NCBI GenBank assembly: GCA_002354635.1
Contig: DELZ01000004.1
Coordinates: forward strand, 186,001 to 250,000
DNA: 64,000 nucleotides
Direction: 5' to 3'
From: Sphingomonadales bacterium UBA2683
Lineage (GTDB): Bacteria; Pseudomonadota; Alphaproteobacteria; Sphingomonadales; Sphingomonadaceae
Positions 42,070 to 51,484 of the stretch are shown piece after piece. Numbering within the stretch: the stretch's first letter is position 1; each line of letters opens with the position of its first letter. The position numbers were made by a program, and so were the translations under genes. The notes beneath the pieces were generated by a model. It searched no databases and was not told the origin of the DNA. It saw only the letters and a program-made list of their open reading frames with translations.

Positions 42070-43017
42070 TCAGACCGCCACCGGCGCCGAAATATGCGAT
42101 TGCGGATGATAATCTTGCACCTCGAAATCACCAATATCATAGTGGAAGAGCGAATCGGGATTCCGTAAAATCTTCAGCTTTGGAGCCCCCGACGGCTCCC
42201 GCGCCAGCTGCTCTTCCACCAGGTCGGCATGATTGAGATACAGATGGACGTCGCCGCCATTCCAGACCAGTTCACCGGGCTCGAGATCGCATTGCTGCGC
42301 GATCATCCGGATCAGCAGGGCAGCCGAGAATATGTTGAATGCAAAGCCCAGTCCGAGATCACAGCTGCGCTGATAGAGCAGCCCCGACAGTTTCCCGTTG
42401 GAAACATAGAATTGATAGGTCTTGTGGCAGGGAGGCAAGGCCATCTGGTCAAGCTCGGCAACATTCCAGCCGGTAAAAATATGCCGCCGGGAACCCGGAT
42501 TGTTGCGGATTCCGTCGACCAGCGCCGCGATCTGGTTGATGCCCTTTTCCTCGCGCCGGAAAAGCCCCTCGCCTGCCGGCGTGTAACGCGGCCAATCGAC
42601 CCATTGCTTGCCATATACAGGACCAAGATCGCCCCAGCGCTTCGCAAAAGCCTCGTCCTGGATGATCCGCTGCTCGAATGTATCCCGGTCTATCTGCTCT
42701 CCGGTTTCCTTGCGGAATTTGTCCAGCGGCCAGTCGGTCCAGATATGCACCTTCTGCTTCACCAGCTCGCGGATATTGGTATCGCCGGTCAGAAACCAGA
42801 GCATTTCCCGTGTTGCTGTCTTCCAGAACACCCGCTTGGTGGTGAGCAACGGAATTGCATCATCGGCAAGATCGAAACGCATGGTCACACCAAAAATGGC
42901 GCGGGTACCGACACCGGTGCGATCAACGCGTTCATCCCCTTGCGTCCAGATCTGGCGCATCACGTCGAGATATTGCTGCTCATAATGCTGTCCGGGAATC
43001 AAGCGATCATTCTCCAA
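42070..43017 (-). CDS. thyA: Thymidylate synthase
   Basis: A 315-residue folate-dependent enzyme methylating dUMP to dTMP. The catalytic Cys lies in MALPPCHKTYQFYV. RTGVGTRAIFGVTMRFDL near the N-terminus and RSCDLGLGFAFNIFSAALL are conserved. A family-typical insertion is present between about residues 90 and 150. It is separated from bkdA1 by 111 bp and from tRNA-Pro by 186 bp; it stands as a single gene. Confidence 0.97.
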   Translation of the reverse strand: MENDRLIPGQHYEQQYLDVMRQIWTQGDERVDRTGVGTRAIFGVTMRFDLADDAIPLLTTKRVFWKTATREMLWFLTGDTNIRELVKQKVHIWTDWPLDKFRKETGEQIDRDTFEQRIIQDEAFAKRWGDLGPVYGKQWVDWPRYTPAGEGLFRREEKGINQIAALVDGIRNNPGSRRHIFTGWNVAELDQMALPPCHKTYQFYVSNGKLSGLLYQRSCDLGLGFAFNIFSAALLIRMIAQQCDLEPGELVWNGGDVHLYLNHADLVEEQLAREPSGAPKLKILRNPDSLFHYDIGDFEVQDYHPQSHISAPVAV

Positions 43018-43203
43018 TCATGTTCGCGCCGATGCTAGACCTGTCTGCAGCCATGCTCAACCGGCCTGATAAAATTCGGGCTATATTTGCACCCCTTGTA
43101 CTCCAGCTTTTCAGACCTTGTTTGCGACCAATGGCTTGAACCGCGATTTCTGCTGTCATATAGAAGAGCGACACATCCTTTGTGCGTGAAAATGCAAACG
43201 GAT

Positions 43204-43280
43204 CGGGAAGTAGCTCAGCCTGGTAGAGTACTGCGTTCGGGACGCAGGGGCCGGAGGTTCGAATCCTCTCTTCCCGACCA
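43204..43280 (+). tRNA. tRNA-Pro (CGG)
   Basis: A 77-nt cloverleaf: the acceptor CGGGAAG pairs with CTTCCCG, the D arm is TAGCTCAGCCTGG, the anticodon stem-loop CTGCGTTCGGGACGCAG has anticodon CGG, the T arm contains GTTCGAATC, and CCA is encoded. Confidence 0.97.
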
Positions 43281-43522
43281 GATTTTCCGAACAGACCTCC
43301 CACGCCTCCACGCACTATTTGTGCGCTGCAAATCGAGCAGCTGCTGTATCGGAAAAAATTACAGTTCAGGCATGGCCGCGTTGGAGAGAGCCTTATCCCT
43401 GCTTAGCAGCTTATGTGTTAAAACCAGCCGATCCACAGCGCTCTAAACGCCCGAAATAGGCCGTTGACCCTTTCAAATGACGTTAACCTTATCTTGAACA
43501 TCGCCCTGTAGTGCATCGATTC

Positions 43523-45682
43523 ATGAGCTCGCGCGTTTTAATTGTCGATGATCGACCCACCAATCTGCGGATATATGCGCAGTTTGTCACGTTGATGGGG
43601 GAAAAATATTCCGCCGTCACTTATGCCGATCCCGTCGAAGCGCTGGATTGGCTGCGAGACAACACAGCGGACCTGATGGTCGTTGACTATCGTATGCCGC
43701 AGATGAACGGCGCGGAATTCATCCGGAAAGTCAGGATGATGCCGGGCGTCAGCGAGATTCCCGCTATCGTCATCACGGCGCATCAGGATCGCGAGTGTCG
43801 ACTGACCGCTCTTGATGCCGGAGCCACCGACTTTCTTCAAAGCCCGGTTTCGCATGTAGAATTCTGCAGTCGCGCCTTGTCGCTGCTCACCCAAAGCAAG
43901 AAAACCGTAACCCTGCGCAAACGTGCCTCGGAAGTCGGCCGCAAACATGCGTCGTTCGAGCCACCAAGCTCCAGCGAAGGCAATACCGGCAAAAGCATGC
44001 TCGAACAGATTATCGACACCATTCCGATCATGATCAATGCCACAGATCGGTCGGGAAAATGCCTGTTCACAAATGCCTATCAATCTGCCCTGTTCGACAA
44101 AGACCCCGATGAAATGGTCGGAACGGACTTTGCCGATCATTTCGATGCTACGCAGTCCGCGAATAGCCGCCGACGGAACGCTCTTGTTCTCAAATCGGGC
44201 TTGGCCATTCCGCATTATGAAGAGAAGATTACCAGCGACGGCGTCGATCTGATTTTTCATTGTAACAAATCACCGCTGCTCAATCACAAGGGTGAGACGA
44301 TTGGCGTGTTGACGACCGCAGTTGATATCACGGCCCGGAAGTTCGCCGAAGAGCACAGGACGCACCTGGCATTGCATGACATGCTGACAGGATTGCCTAA
44401 CCGGGTGTTGCTTGCCGAGAATGTCAAATCCACCATTGAGAATTGCAAGAAAACCAAAAGTGAAGCCGCCCTGTTGCTGCTCGATCTGGATCGCTTCAAA
44501 ATCATCAACGATACCCGCGGCCATCATAGCGGCGACGCGCTATTGCGTGAGGTTGCGGAGCGCATTTCCAAGGTCATCGACCCAGAGGATTTTGCAGCCC
44601 GCATTGGCGGCGACGAGTTTGCCGTCATCTTCAGTAAGTTTGACAATATCGACTCGGTCAATTCGCGTTGTTCCAAAATTCTGAAGGCCATCAACGAACC
44701 TTATGCGATCAGCGGCGTCGGTCAGACTATCAGCGCGTCGATCGGCGTGAGTCTGATCCCCAGCGATGGCGATGAATATGAAGAAGTGCTGCGCATGGCG
44801 GATCTTGCCATGTACGACGCCAAGGCCAACGGCCGAAATTGTCATCGGTTCTTCTCCGAAGACATGAACGAAATTGCCCAGGCCGATGCCGCGCTGGAAA
44901 ACGAATTGCGCGACGCGTTCAACGACAACCAGTTTGCGCTTGAATATCAACCGATCGTGGATGCCAAGACGCTCGACTATGTCGGTCTGGAAGCTCTTAT
45001 CAGATGGGATCACCCGCGGCGGGGACGTCTGTTGCCGATCCAGTTCATTCGGGTGGCCGATGAAAGCGGGTTGATGGACATTCTCGGCAACTGGGTTATC
45101 GGCGAAGTTTGCCGGGAAATAAAGTCCTACGCAGACCGTGGCATTGATCTGCCACGCGTCGCAATCAACGTTTCGCCAAGACAATTTCAAAATCAGAATA
45201 TCTGCGATGAACTGCTGGCAAATATCGAAGCCAACGGGATTGACCCTTCGAAAATCACCATCGAGATCACCGAAGAATTGCTGATCGATAATAATGAAGA
45301 AGTCAGAGCGACGCTACAGCGCATTCGCAGCCATGGCGTTGGCATCTCTATTGATGATTTCGGGACCGGCTATTCCTCGCTGCAATATCTGAGAGACCTG
45401 CCAGCCAATTGCCTCAAAATCGACCGCACCTTCATTTCGCGCATCGAGCATAGCGCCGCAGACCGCGCGATCATTGGCACCATTGCTCATCTGGCACATT
45501 CTTTAGGCATGCGGGTGGTTGCCGAAGGGGTCGAAAATGATGCGCAACTGGATTTGCTGCGTGTTTCGGGATGTGATGAAATTCAAGGGTTCAAGATCGC
45601 GCGCCCGCAACGGTCCGAAGATCTCGGAAAATTATTTGACAGCCGGAAAGATGATCCTCCCAGTCGCGCTGCAGAAGGTTAA
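43523..45682 (+). CDS. REC-PAS-GGDEF-EAL cyclic-di-GMP response regulator
   Basis: About 719 residues from the ATG at 43523 (a GTG at 43511 is possible). Order: receiver domain 1-120 with phosphoacceptor Asp55 (MVVDYRMPQMNG) and Lys-equivalent region; PAS/PAC around 160-285; GGDEF domain with intact RIGGDEFAVIF at 362-366; EAL domain with GLEALIRWDHP at 490-492, plus later DDFGTGYSSL and VAEGVEND. All key catalytic motifs look intact, so both cyclic-di-GMP synthesis and breakdown are possible. It ends 71 bp before the chosen rpfC start, and the rpfC frame is open from 5 bp after its stop. By position it should be the output regulator of the DSF sensor. Confidence 0.93.
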   Translation: MSSRVLIVDDRPTNLRIYAQFVTLMGEKYSAVTYADPVEALDWLRDNTADLMVVDYRMPQMNGAEFIRKVRMMPGVSEIPAIVITAHQDRECRLTALDAGATDFLQSPVSHVEFCSRALSLLTQSKKTVTLRKRASEVGRKHASFEPPSSSEGNTGKSMLEQIIDTIPIMINATDRSGKCLFTNAYQSALFDKDPDEMVGTDFADHFDATQSANSRRRNALVLKSGLAIPHYEEKITSDGVDLIFHCNKSPLLNHKGETIGVLTTAVDITARKFAEEHRTHLALHDMLTGLPNRVLLAENVKSTIENCKKTKSEAALLLLDLDRFKIINDTRGHHSGDALLREVAERISKVIDPEDFAARIGGDEFAVIFSKFDNIDSVNSRCSKILKAINEPYAISGVGQTISASIGVSLIPSDGDEYEEVLRMADLAMYDAKANGRNCHRFFSEDMNEIAQADAALENELRDAFNDNQFALEYQPIVDAKTLDYVGLEALIRWDHPRRGRLLPIQFIRVADESGLMDILGNWVIGEVCREIKSYADRGIDLPRVAINVSPRQFQNQNICDELLANIEANGIDPSKITIEITEELLIDNNEEVRATLQRIRSHGVGISIDDFGTGYSSLQYLRDLPANCLKIDRTFISRIEHSAADRAIIGTIAHLAHSLGMRVVAEGVENDAQLDLLRVSGCDEIQGFKIARPQRSEDLGKLFDSRKDDPPSRAAEG

Positions 45683-45753
45683 GCGAATTGTTATCCAGAG
45701 CATCTCGTAGCCAGGATAGGTCGCACCACCGCCATCGGCATCCAAGGCACGGT

Positions 45754-48237
45754 ATGGACGGCCAGGCGCGCGACCGTGAACATGAAATGATCAAGAACCG
45801 GATCATTCTGATCATTCTCGCTTGGGCGTCTTTCGCCATTCTTGATGCCTCTCCCGGACTGATCATCGGTTTCGGCGTCTATTTTTCTGTCAGTATTGCA
45901 GTGGCGGTTGCCTATCGCCTGCACCCCCACCCTTCGAGCCTGCGCCGCTTCATGGGCCTTTGCATAGACTTCGGCGCGGCAATATTCCTCTTCCAGATCG
46001 GTGGAGAGAGTTTTGCAGCCGTCTATCCTGCCCTCCTGTGGGTTATTCTGGGCAACGGCTTCCGTTTCGGTGTAAAATGGCTGTATCTGGCCTCGGCAAT
46101 GGCGGCTATTTCTTTTGGCTGGACCATTTATCATGTCGACTTTTGGCGCAACAGTCCGTCATTGTCGATCGGCCTGCTCGTCGGGCTGGTCGTAATACCG
46201 GCATATTGCTCGACACTGATCACCAAGATCTCGCAAGCAAAGGAAGAAGCCGAGGCGGCGAACAAGGCCAAAAGCCTGTTTCTTGCCAGCATAAGTCACG
46301 AACTGCGCACGCCCTTGAACGCCATCATCGGTTACGGCACCCACCTGCTCGATATGAAACTGCCGGAGAAACAGCACCAGATGGTTGCCACCAGCGTGTC
46401 AGCGGGCCGTCACTTGTTGCACCTGATCAATCAGCTTCTCAACTTTGCGCATTCGGAATCTCGCGACGAGCTACCCGAACCGAAATCATTCTCTCTCGTC
46501 GACATTCTGTCCGAGGTTCGGGATATCATGCAGATCGCTGCCAACGAGAAGAACCTCGAAATAAACCTCCAGGCTGAACCCGGCAGCGACAAGGTCGTTT
46601 CAGGACAGCTCGACTATATCCGCAACATTCTTCTCAATCTTGCCAGCAATGCTGTAAAATTTACCGAGACCGGTTCAATCACGTTGAGATGCGGCTTCAC
46701 GTCGGCAAATGACCTTGAACAGATCTGGATTTCGGTAACCGACACTGGGCCCGGTATTCCCGAAAATGCCCAGCGCAAGATTTTTGAAGTCTTCCAGCAA
46801 GCCGATGACACGATTGCCACCGAATTCGGCGGCACAGGTTTGGGACTGGCAATTTGCCAGCAACAGGCAAACCAGATGGGCGGCCATATTTCCGTCGACA
46901 GCGAGCTCGGCAGCGGCAGCACCTTCATCCTGTCCATTCCCGTAGAAGTTGTCGAAGAGGAAGAACTACGGAGAGACGAATCTGGAATCCGGATTCTGTC
47001 CCTTACCCGGCAGGCCGATGCACCGGTCATCTGCAATGATGACAATCAGCCGGTCAAAATTGACCATATCCAGTGCCACGAGTCCGATGACATCAACAAA
47101 ATGCTCGATCACCGCAATCTTGCCCTCTATGATATCGCGTTGCTGGACGAAGCACTTGCCGGCGATCATGATGACCAGTCACCGCTATGGTCCGCATTCC
47201 GGAATGCCAAGCTTCCGCCCGTATTACTGACCCAAGGAAAACAAAGGAACCTCAAGGATTTGCAGTTGCGGGCGGCCTTTGCAACTTTGCTGCCGGCAGG
47301 GTCGGACTTCAGCGCGATCCGCAGCGCCGTTCAGATCGGCTGTTCCTTTGTAGGCTCCGGCACCGGGCAGACGTCCGAAGCGGACACCGATGAACAACCA
47401 TCGGAAATGGCGACTGTTCGGGTGCTTATCGCCGATGACAATCGCACAAACCAGATGGTGCTGAAAACCATTCTGTCCAATGCCGGACACGAAGTTACAG
47501 CGGTTGGCGATGGCGAGAAAGCGCTCGACGAACTCGAGAAAGGGTCGTTTGAGATCGTCTTCCTGGACGTAAACATGCCGGTCATGGGTGGTATCGAGTG
47601 CTGCAAGCTGTGGCGCCAGATCGAGGGTCCGCGCAAGCATGTTCCTATCATCGGTCTGACCGCCGATTCAACCGCCGAGACCGAGAAAAAATGTCTTGAT
47701 GCCGGGATGGATCTACGGCTTACAAAACCGATTGAGGCTAGCGAGTTGCTGGCGGTTATCGCGTCTCAAACGACCAATAAGGCGGGTCGGCCAGAGAACA
47801 GGATCGACTACGATCCCCTGGGCGTCGTGAGCAATATCGAAGGACGCATTCACAAGGAAAATCCGCCCGCGGTTGATCCCGCACAGCTGGAATATCTGCT
47901 TTCGATCGGTGATCAAGCCTTCGTGCAATCCATCATCGATGCCTATCTGGAAGACACCAGCGAAATCCTGGTTGCGTTCGAAAAATCGATAGCCGATGAA
48001 TCGGTTGAGGATTTCCGCTTCCATGCCCATGCGTTCAAGAGCGGCGCTGCAAATATCGGTGCAAACCTTTTGGTCGAACTCTGTTCAAAGCTTGAAGTGA
48101 TCAGCGAAAGGGAGTTCAGCGATCGACGGTTTGAATATCTCGCAATAGTTGAGCGGGACCTTGACCAGGTTCGCCAGTGCCTGGAAGCCGCTTCCAGCGA
48201 CGAAGAAACACCTGTCGAGAAAGTCGCGATAATCTAG
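45754..48237 (+). CDS. rpfC: RpfC-type hybrid sensor histidine kinase (DSF receptor)
   Basis: About 827 residues. An N-terminal five- or six-helix membrane region closely follows Xanthomonas RpfC: RRFMGLCIDF, LLWVILGNGFRFG, SLSIGLLVGLVVIPAY, then a linker EEAEAANKAKSLFLASISHE. H-box SISHELRTPL has His182; the ATPase has NLASNAVKFTE, DTGPGIP and GTGLGLAI. Next is an extra region 411-530 resembling a receiver without its acidic pocket, then a true receiver with Asp605 (FLDVNMP) and a C-terminal Hpt with His759 (HAHAFKSGAANIG). The start could be TTG 45688, which has AGAAGG upstream, ATG 45754 or ATG 45787. Confidence 0.9.
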   Translation: MDGQARDREHEMIKNRIILIILAWASFAILDASPGLIIGFGVYFSVSIAVAVAYRLHPHPSSLRRFMGLCIDFGAAIFLFQIGGESFAAVYPALLWVILGNGFRFGVKWLYLASAMAAISFGWTIYHVDFWRNSPSLSIGLLVGLVVIPAYCSTLITKISQAKEEAEAANKAKSLFLASISHELRTPLNAIIGYGTHLLDMKLPEKQHQMVATSVSAGRHLLHLINQLLNFAHSESRDELPEPKSFSLVDILSEVRDIMQIAANEKNLEINLQAEPGSDKVVSGQLDYIRNILLNLASNAVKFTETGSITLRCGFTSANDLEQIWISVTDTGPGIPENAQRKIFEVFQQADDTIATEFGGTGLGLAICQQQANQMGGHISVDSELGSGSTFILSIPVEVVEEEELRRDESGIRILSLTRQADAPVICNDDNQPVKIDHIQCHESDDINKMLDHRNLALYDIALLDEALAGDHDDQSPLWSAFRNAKLPPVLLTQGKQRNLKDLQLRAAFATLLPAGSDFSAIRSAVQIGCSFVGSGTGQTSEADTDEQPSEMATVRVLIADDNRTNQMVLKTILSNAGHEVTAVGDGEKALDELEKGSFEIVFLDVNMPVMGGIECCKLWRQIEGPRKHVPIIGLTADSTAETEKKCLDAGMDLRLTKPIEASELLAVIASQTTNKAGRPENRIDYDPLGVVSNIEGRIHKENPPAVDPAQLEYLLSIGDQAFVQSIIDAYLEDTSEILVAFEKSIADESVEDFRFHAHAFKSGAANIGANLLVELCSKLEVISEREFSDRRFEYLAIVERDLDQVRQCLEAASSDEETPVEKVAII

Positions 48238-48244
48238 CCAGTTG

Positions 48245-49198
48245 TCAAACGGCCCTGAGCGATCGCTGAATGCGGCGATCCTGCGCCGTGGCCAGACGCT
48301 CCATTTTCCGGACGTCAGACTCTTCGAGATAAAGAGCGGTCTCGGCCCATGAATCGGTGATCTCCAGCAACTCCTCCAGGCTCACCGGATTGGCAATTTT
48401 ACGAGCTTGATACACCGCACGCTCGGCATGAAATCGTCTGCGATTTTCCTTGGTATATTCGATGATCGCCGCTTCACCCTGCCCGTCTTCCGCAAGGATG
48501 TCGACGACGCCCATGTCATGGAGCTCGGTTGCAGAAAATAATTTACCCTCGAGAATGAACCGTTCGGTATCCCTGCGGCTGAGACGCTGCCGCAAAAAGC
48601 TGTAGGCACCCATTCCAGGAAAGAGGTTGAACAGAATTTCCGGCAACCCCATACGAGCGCTTTTTTCGGCAACCAGTATATCAAAAGCCAACGCATGCTC
48701 AAAACCGCCACCCAAGGCATCTCCCTGGACAAGAGCCATGGTGATGATGGGCGCGCCAAAGGCGGTGCTGTTCTCATATTGCATGTGTACGCAGGTGCGG
48801 GCGTATTTCTTCAGAGCTCCGAGATCGCGGCGGCGGATGCAATCGGCAAAATGCTTCAAATCGCCGCCAAGATTATAAATCCCGGGCGTTCGGGAGCCGC
48901 ATACGAAATAGCGCAATGGATCCGAGTTTTTGGAACCTTCCCGCGCGTAAGTGGAATGAATCCAGTCTTGCACCTGCTGGATCTCGTCACCCAGTTCATA
49001 GGTGTAACTCGGCCGCGATTTCTGGTTCATGTAACACCAGAATATCTGGTCAGAGCGATCAAATCGCAGTTCGATCTCGCGAAAATGTTTGTCGAAAATA
49101 TCGGGTTCTGAAAGGGGTGTAGCATGGACGTGCATATCATCTGCCCCGATCGATAAAGTCCGATCCAATTCGTTGGCAGCACGACTACGAAAGTCCAT
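48245..49198 (-). CDS. rpfF: RpfF-type DSF synthase (crotonase family)
   Basis: About 317 residues. The RpfF family makes cis-2-unsaturated fatty-acid signals from 3-hydroxyacyl-ACP by combined dehydratase and thioesterase action. The match to Xanthomonas RpfF is strong: GIYNLGGDLKHF, then ALVQGDALGGGFEHAL, then MGLPEILFNLFPGMGAYSFL. The two catalytic glutamates of the family (GGGFE and GLPE, 20 residues apart) are Glu167 and Glu187. The C-terminal helix ends in VRKMERLATAQDRR, as in RpfF. I prefer ATG 49198, which has GGAG 6 nt upstream; ATG 49210 is also possible. It is convergent with rpfC, 7 bp between stops. Confidence 0.92.
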   Translation of the reverse strand: MDFRSRAANELDRTLSIGADDMHVHATPLSEPDIFDKHFREIELRFDRSDQIFWCYMNQKSRPSYTYELGDEIQQVQDWIHSTYAREGSKNSDPLRYFVCGSRTPGIYNLGGDLKHFADCIRRRDLGALKKYARTCVHMQYENSTAFGAPIITMALVQGDALGGGFEHALAFDILVAEKSARMGLPEILFNLFPGMGAYSFLRQRLSRRDTERFILEGKLFSATELHDMGVVDILAEDGQGEAAIIEYTKENRRRFHAERAVYQARKIANPVSLEELLEITDSWAETALYLEESDVRKMERLATAQDRRIQRSLRAV

Positions 49199-49269
49199 AT
49201 GATACTCCATGTGTAGCAGAGGTGTTTGGCGATACTCAGCTTAACAAAATCCAATGCCTGTCGTGTAAA

Positions 49270-49298
49270 ATTTTATGGTATGCCCCATTTCAATGCAA
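49270..49298 (-). promoter_or_regulatory. Possible rpfF promoter
   Basis: On the minus strand TTGCAT and TAAAAT are 17 bp apart, the second matching the -10 consensus at five of six bases. The region is markedly AT-rich compared with the genes and lies 70-100 bp upstream of rpfF. The -35 match is poor, so this is tentative. The rest of the 49211-49481 gap shows no gene. Confidence 0.35.
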
Positions 49299-49481
49299 GT
49301 AAAACCGAGAAGTTTAGGTAACATGCTTAATAGACTCAGAAATTTGCTTATCTTTGAGTCATTTGGACAAAATTATTTCCGAAAAACTTATTAATATCGG
49401 CCAAGTTGTGGTGGGCAAGACGGTCCGCCCTGTGTCATTTTGGTTCGAATTTCAGATATTTGGACGGAAAAAAGGAGGGAT

Positions 49482-50483
49482 TTATCCGGCGTCGGATTCA
49501 GCGCCGGCCGATTGATTGACCAATCCACGGAACGCCCTGACAGCAGATCGTTTGCCCTTGGTGACCTCGAAAACATCCTCGGCGATCGGCATGTCGACGC
49601 CGTATTTTTTCGCCAGAGCGATGACGGTCGGGGCGCTCTTAACGCCCTCTGCCACCATATGCATTTCTTCGATGATCTCGTCGATATGGCGCCCCTTGCC
49701 CAGTTCGACACCCACATGACGATTGCGGCTCAGCGGGCTGGTACAGGTGGCAATCATGTCGCCCATGCCGGTCAGGCCCGCGAATGTTTCCGGCTTGCCT
49801 CCCATGGCAACGCCCAGACGCGTGATTTCAGCAAGCCCTCTGGTAATCAATGCCGACCGGGTGTTGTCGCCCGCACCAAGACCGTCCCCCATACCCACAG
49901 CGATGGCAATGATATTTTTGAGTACCCCGCCCAGTTCGCAACCCAGCAGATCGGTATTGGTATAAACCCGGAACAGGCCGGAGTGGAAAAGTTGCTGCAA
50001 CTGTTTCACGATTATCTCGTCTTCCATCGAGATGACGCTTGCAGCAGCCTGGCCCGCCATGATTTCGCGCGCCAGATTGGGACCGGTCAAGACACCGACA
50101 GGATGACCGGGCAGCACTTCTTCGATCACCTCCGTCATCCGCTTGCTGGTTGCCAGTTCCAGCCCCTTGGTCAGGCTGATTATCGGCACCCAAGGCCGCA
50201 GATGTTGTTTGGCTTCCTGCAGGACGCTGCGGAAATTATTGGACGGGATGCCCATCACCAATACGTCAGCATCTGATACCGCTTCGCCGATTTCGGATGT
50301 TGCCGTCAGAGCCGGGGGCAGTTTAATGCCGGGCAAGTATTTGCTGTTACAATGATTCTCGTTGATATCGCTGACAGTTTCCCTGTCTCGCGCCCAGAGC
50401 TTTATCGGGGCATTGCGCGAAACCAGAGAGGCTACGGTCGTGCCCCATGATCCGCCCCCGAGCAATCCAACTTTCAATTCCAT
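49482..50483 (-). CDS. gpsA: Glycerol-3-phosphate dehydrogenase [NAD(P)+]
   Basis: A 333-residue cytosolic enzyme reducing DHAP to sn-glycerol-3-phosphate, the backbone for glycerolipids. The Rossmann motif VGLLGGGSWGTTVASLVS, the LTKGLEL element, the catalytic-Lys-region GGVLKNIIAIAVGMGDGLG-type motif and NTRSALITRGLAEITRLG are intact. ATG 50483 is chosen because GGAGGG lies just upstream. It is the last gene of the lipid operon, 61 bp after the previous stop. Confidence 0.95.
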   Translation of the reverse strand: MELKVGLLGGGSWGTTVASLVSRNAPIKLWARDRETVSDINENHCNSKYLPGIKLPPALTATSEIGEAVSDADVLVMGIPSNNFRSVLQEAKQHLRPWVPIISLTKGLELATSKRMTEVIEEVLPGHPVGVLTGPNLAREIMAGQAAASVISMEDEIIVKQLQQLFHSGLFRVYTNTDLLGCELGGVLKNIIAIAVGMGDGLGAGDNTRSALITRGLAEITRLGVAMGGKPETFAGLTGMGDMIATCTSPLSRNRHVGVELGKGRHIDEIIEEMHMVAEGVKSAPTVIALAKKYGVDMPIAEDVFEVTKGKRSAVRAFRGLVNQSAGAESDAG

Positions 50484-50544
50484 AAACACCCTCCATAGCC
50501 AACTCCGCTACCGGGAGTGCATCATGTTCAAACTGAAGGGGATT

Positions 50545-51483
50545 TCAGTGTTTTGCAAGGAACTCTAGATGTCTGGCAGCAGTTTCCTTTGGCTTTTCGA
50601 TCATCGGCACATGGCCGACGTCCTCGAAAATCACTGATTCAGCATTCGGAATGCCGTCCTGCAACACCTTGACGCAGCTGACATCGATCAGCTGGTCATG
50701 GCGGCCCCAGATGATGAGCGTTGGCGCCTTCACTTGGTTCAGGTGAGCATTCAACGGTTTGACCGTACCATCTTCAACCAAATTCCAGAAAATCTTGTCG
50801 AGTAATTCGCGGTGCGCGGCGAAATCCTCGTAGAAAATCTTCCGGAATTGCCCGGGGACCTTCATCGGTTTATGTGCGACGAACGCCAGCATCCGCTTCA
50901 CGTCATCGGCACTGTGAATTTCAAGCGGATTTTTTCCCGCCAGAGCCTCTTTCTGAAGCTCGCTTTCATTCTCGCCAATGACACCGGCATTGTTGAACAA
51001 GGTCATCGAGATTAAGCGTTCGGGATAATCCAGCGCAAACCGCAACGCGACGAAACCGCCCATGCTGTTGCCGCCAATATGACATTTATCAATACCCATC
51101 GCATCCAGAAAGTCGCGGACGCGCGCTGCCTGCGTTGCCATATCATAATCACGGCCTATCTCGCGGATATTGTCTCCGAAACCAGGCAAGTCAGGGGCTA
51201 TCAAGCGATATTTTCCTACCATTTCCGGCGCGTACATCGCCCAATTATCCTTGTCGCCGCCAAAGCCGTGCAGCAGCACCAAAGGCTCGCCATCTGCAGG
51301 ACCGCCTTCCAGATATGGCCACGTCAGATCACCGACCCTGATTGTTTTTTTCGCCAGCTTGCCTTTTCTGCGCAATGCGTCGCGCATAAAGCCAAACAGG
51401 CTGCGCGGGGAAAAAGCATAGACCGCAATCAGCGACAACACCAGAAGACCCAATATGGTCAGGATTATTTGAACTGCTTGCAC
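50545..51483 (-). CDS. Membrane-anchored alpha/beta hydrolase
   Basis: A 312-residue serine hydrolase with an N-terminal membrane helix (residues 4-25) followed by basic residues. The oxyanion motif LLHGFGGDKDNW, nucleophile elbow GGNSMGGF, acid in IWGRHDQLID and His in EDVGHVPMIEKP complete the triad. It resembles ABHD6-type monoacylglycerol lipases and meta-cleavage hydrolases; the lipid context favours the former. Its start lies 1 bp past the stop of the neighbouring lipase. Confidence 0.85.
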   Translation of the reverse strand: MQAVQIILTILGLLVLSLIAVYAFSPRSLFGFMRDALRRKGKLAKKTIRVGDLTWPYLEGGPADGEPLVLLHGFGGDKDNWAMYAPEMVGKYRLIAPDLPGFGDNIREIGRDYDMATQAARVRDFLDAMGIDKCHIGGNSMGGFVALRFALDYPERLISMTLFNNAGVIGENESELQKEALAGKNPLEIHSADDVKRMLAFVAHKPMKVPGQFRKIFYEDFAAHRELLDKIFWNLVEDGTVKPLNAHLNQVKAPTLIIWGRHDQLIDVSCVKVLQDGIPNAESVIFEDVGHVPMIEKPKETAARHLEFLAKH

Positions 51484-51484
51484 C

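Noticed and set aside
43007..43315. 102-codon minus-strand frame across tRNA-Pro
   Set aside because: It overlaps the tRNA gene and the thyA start and has no protein-like features.
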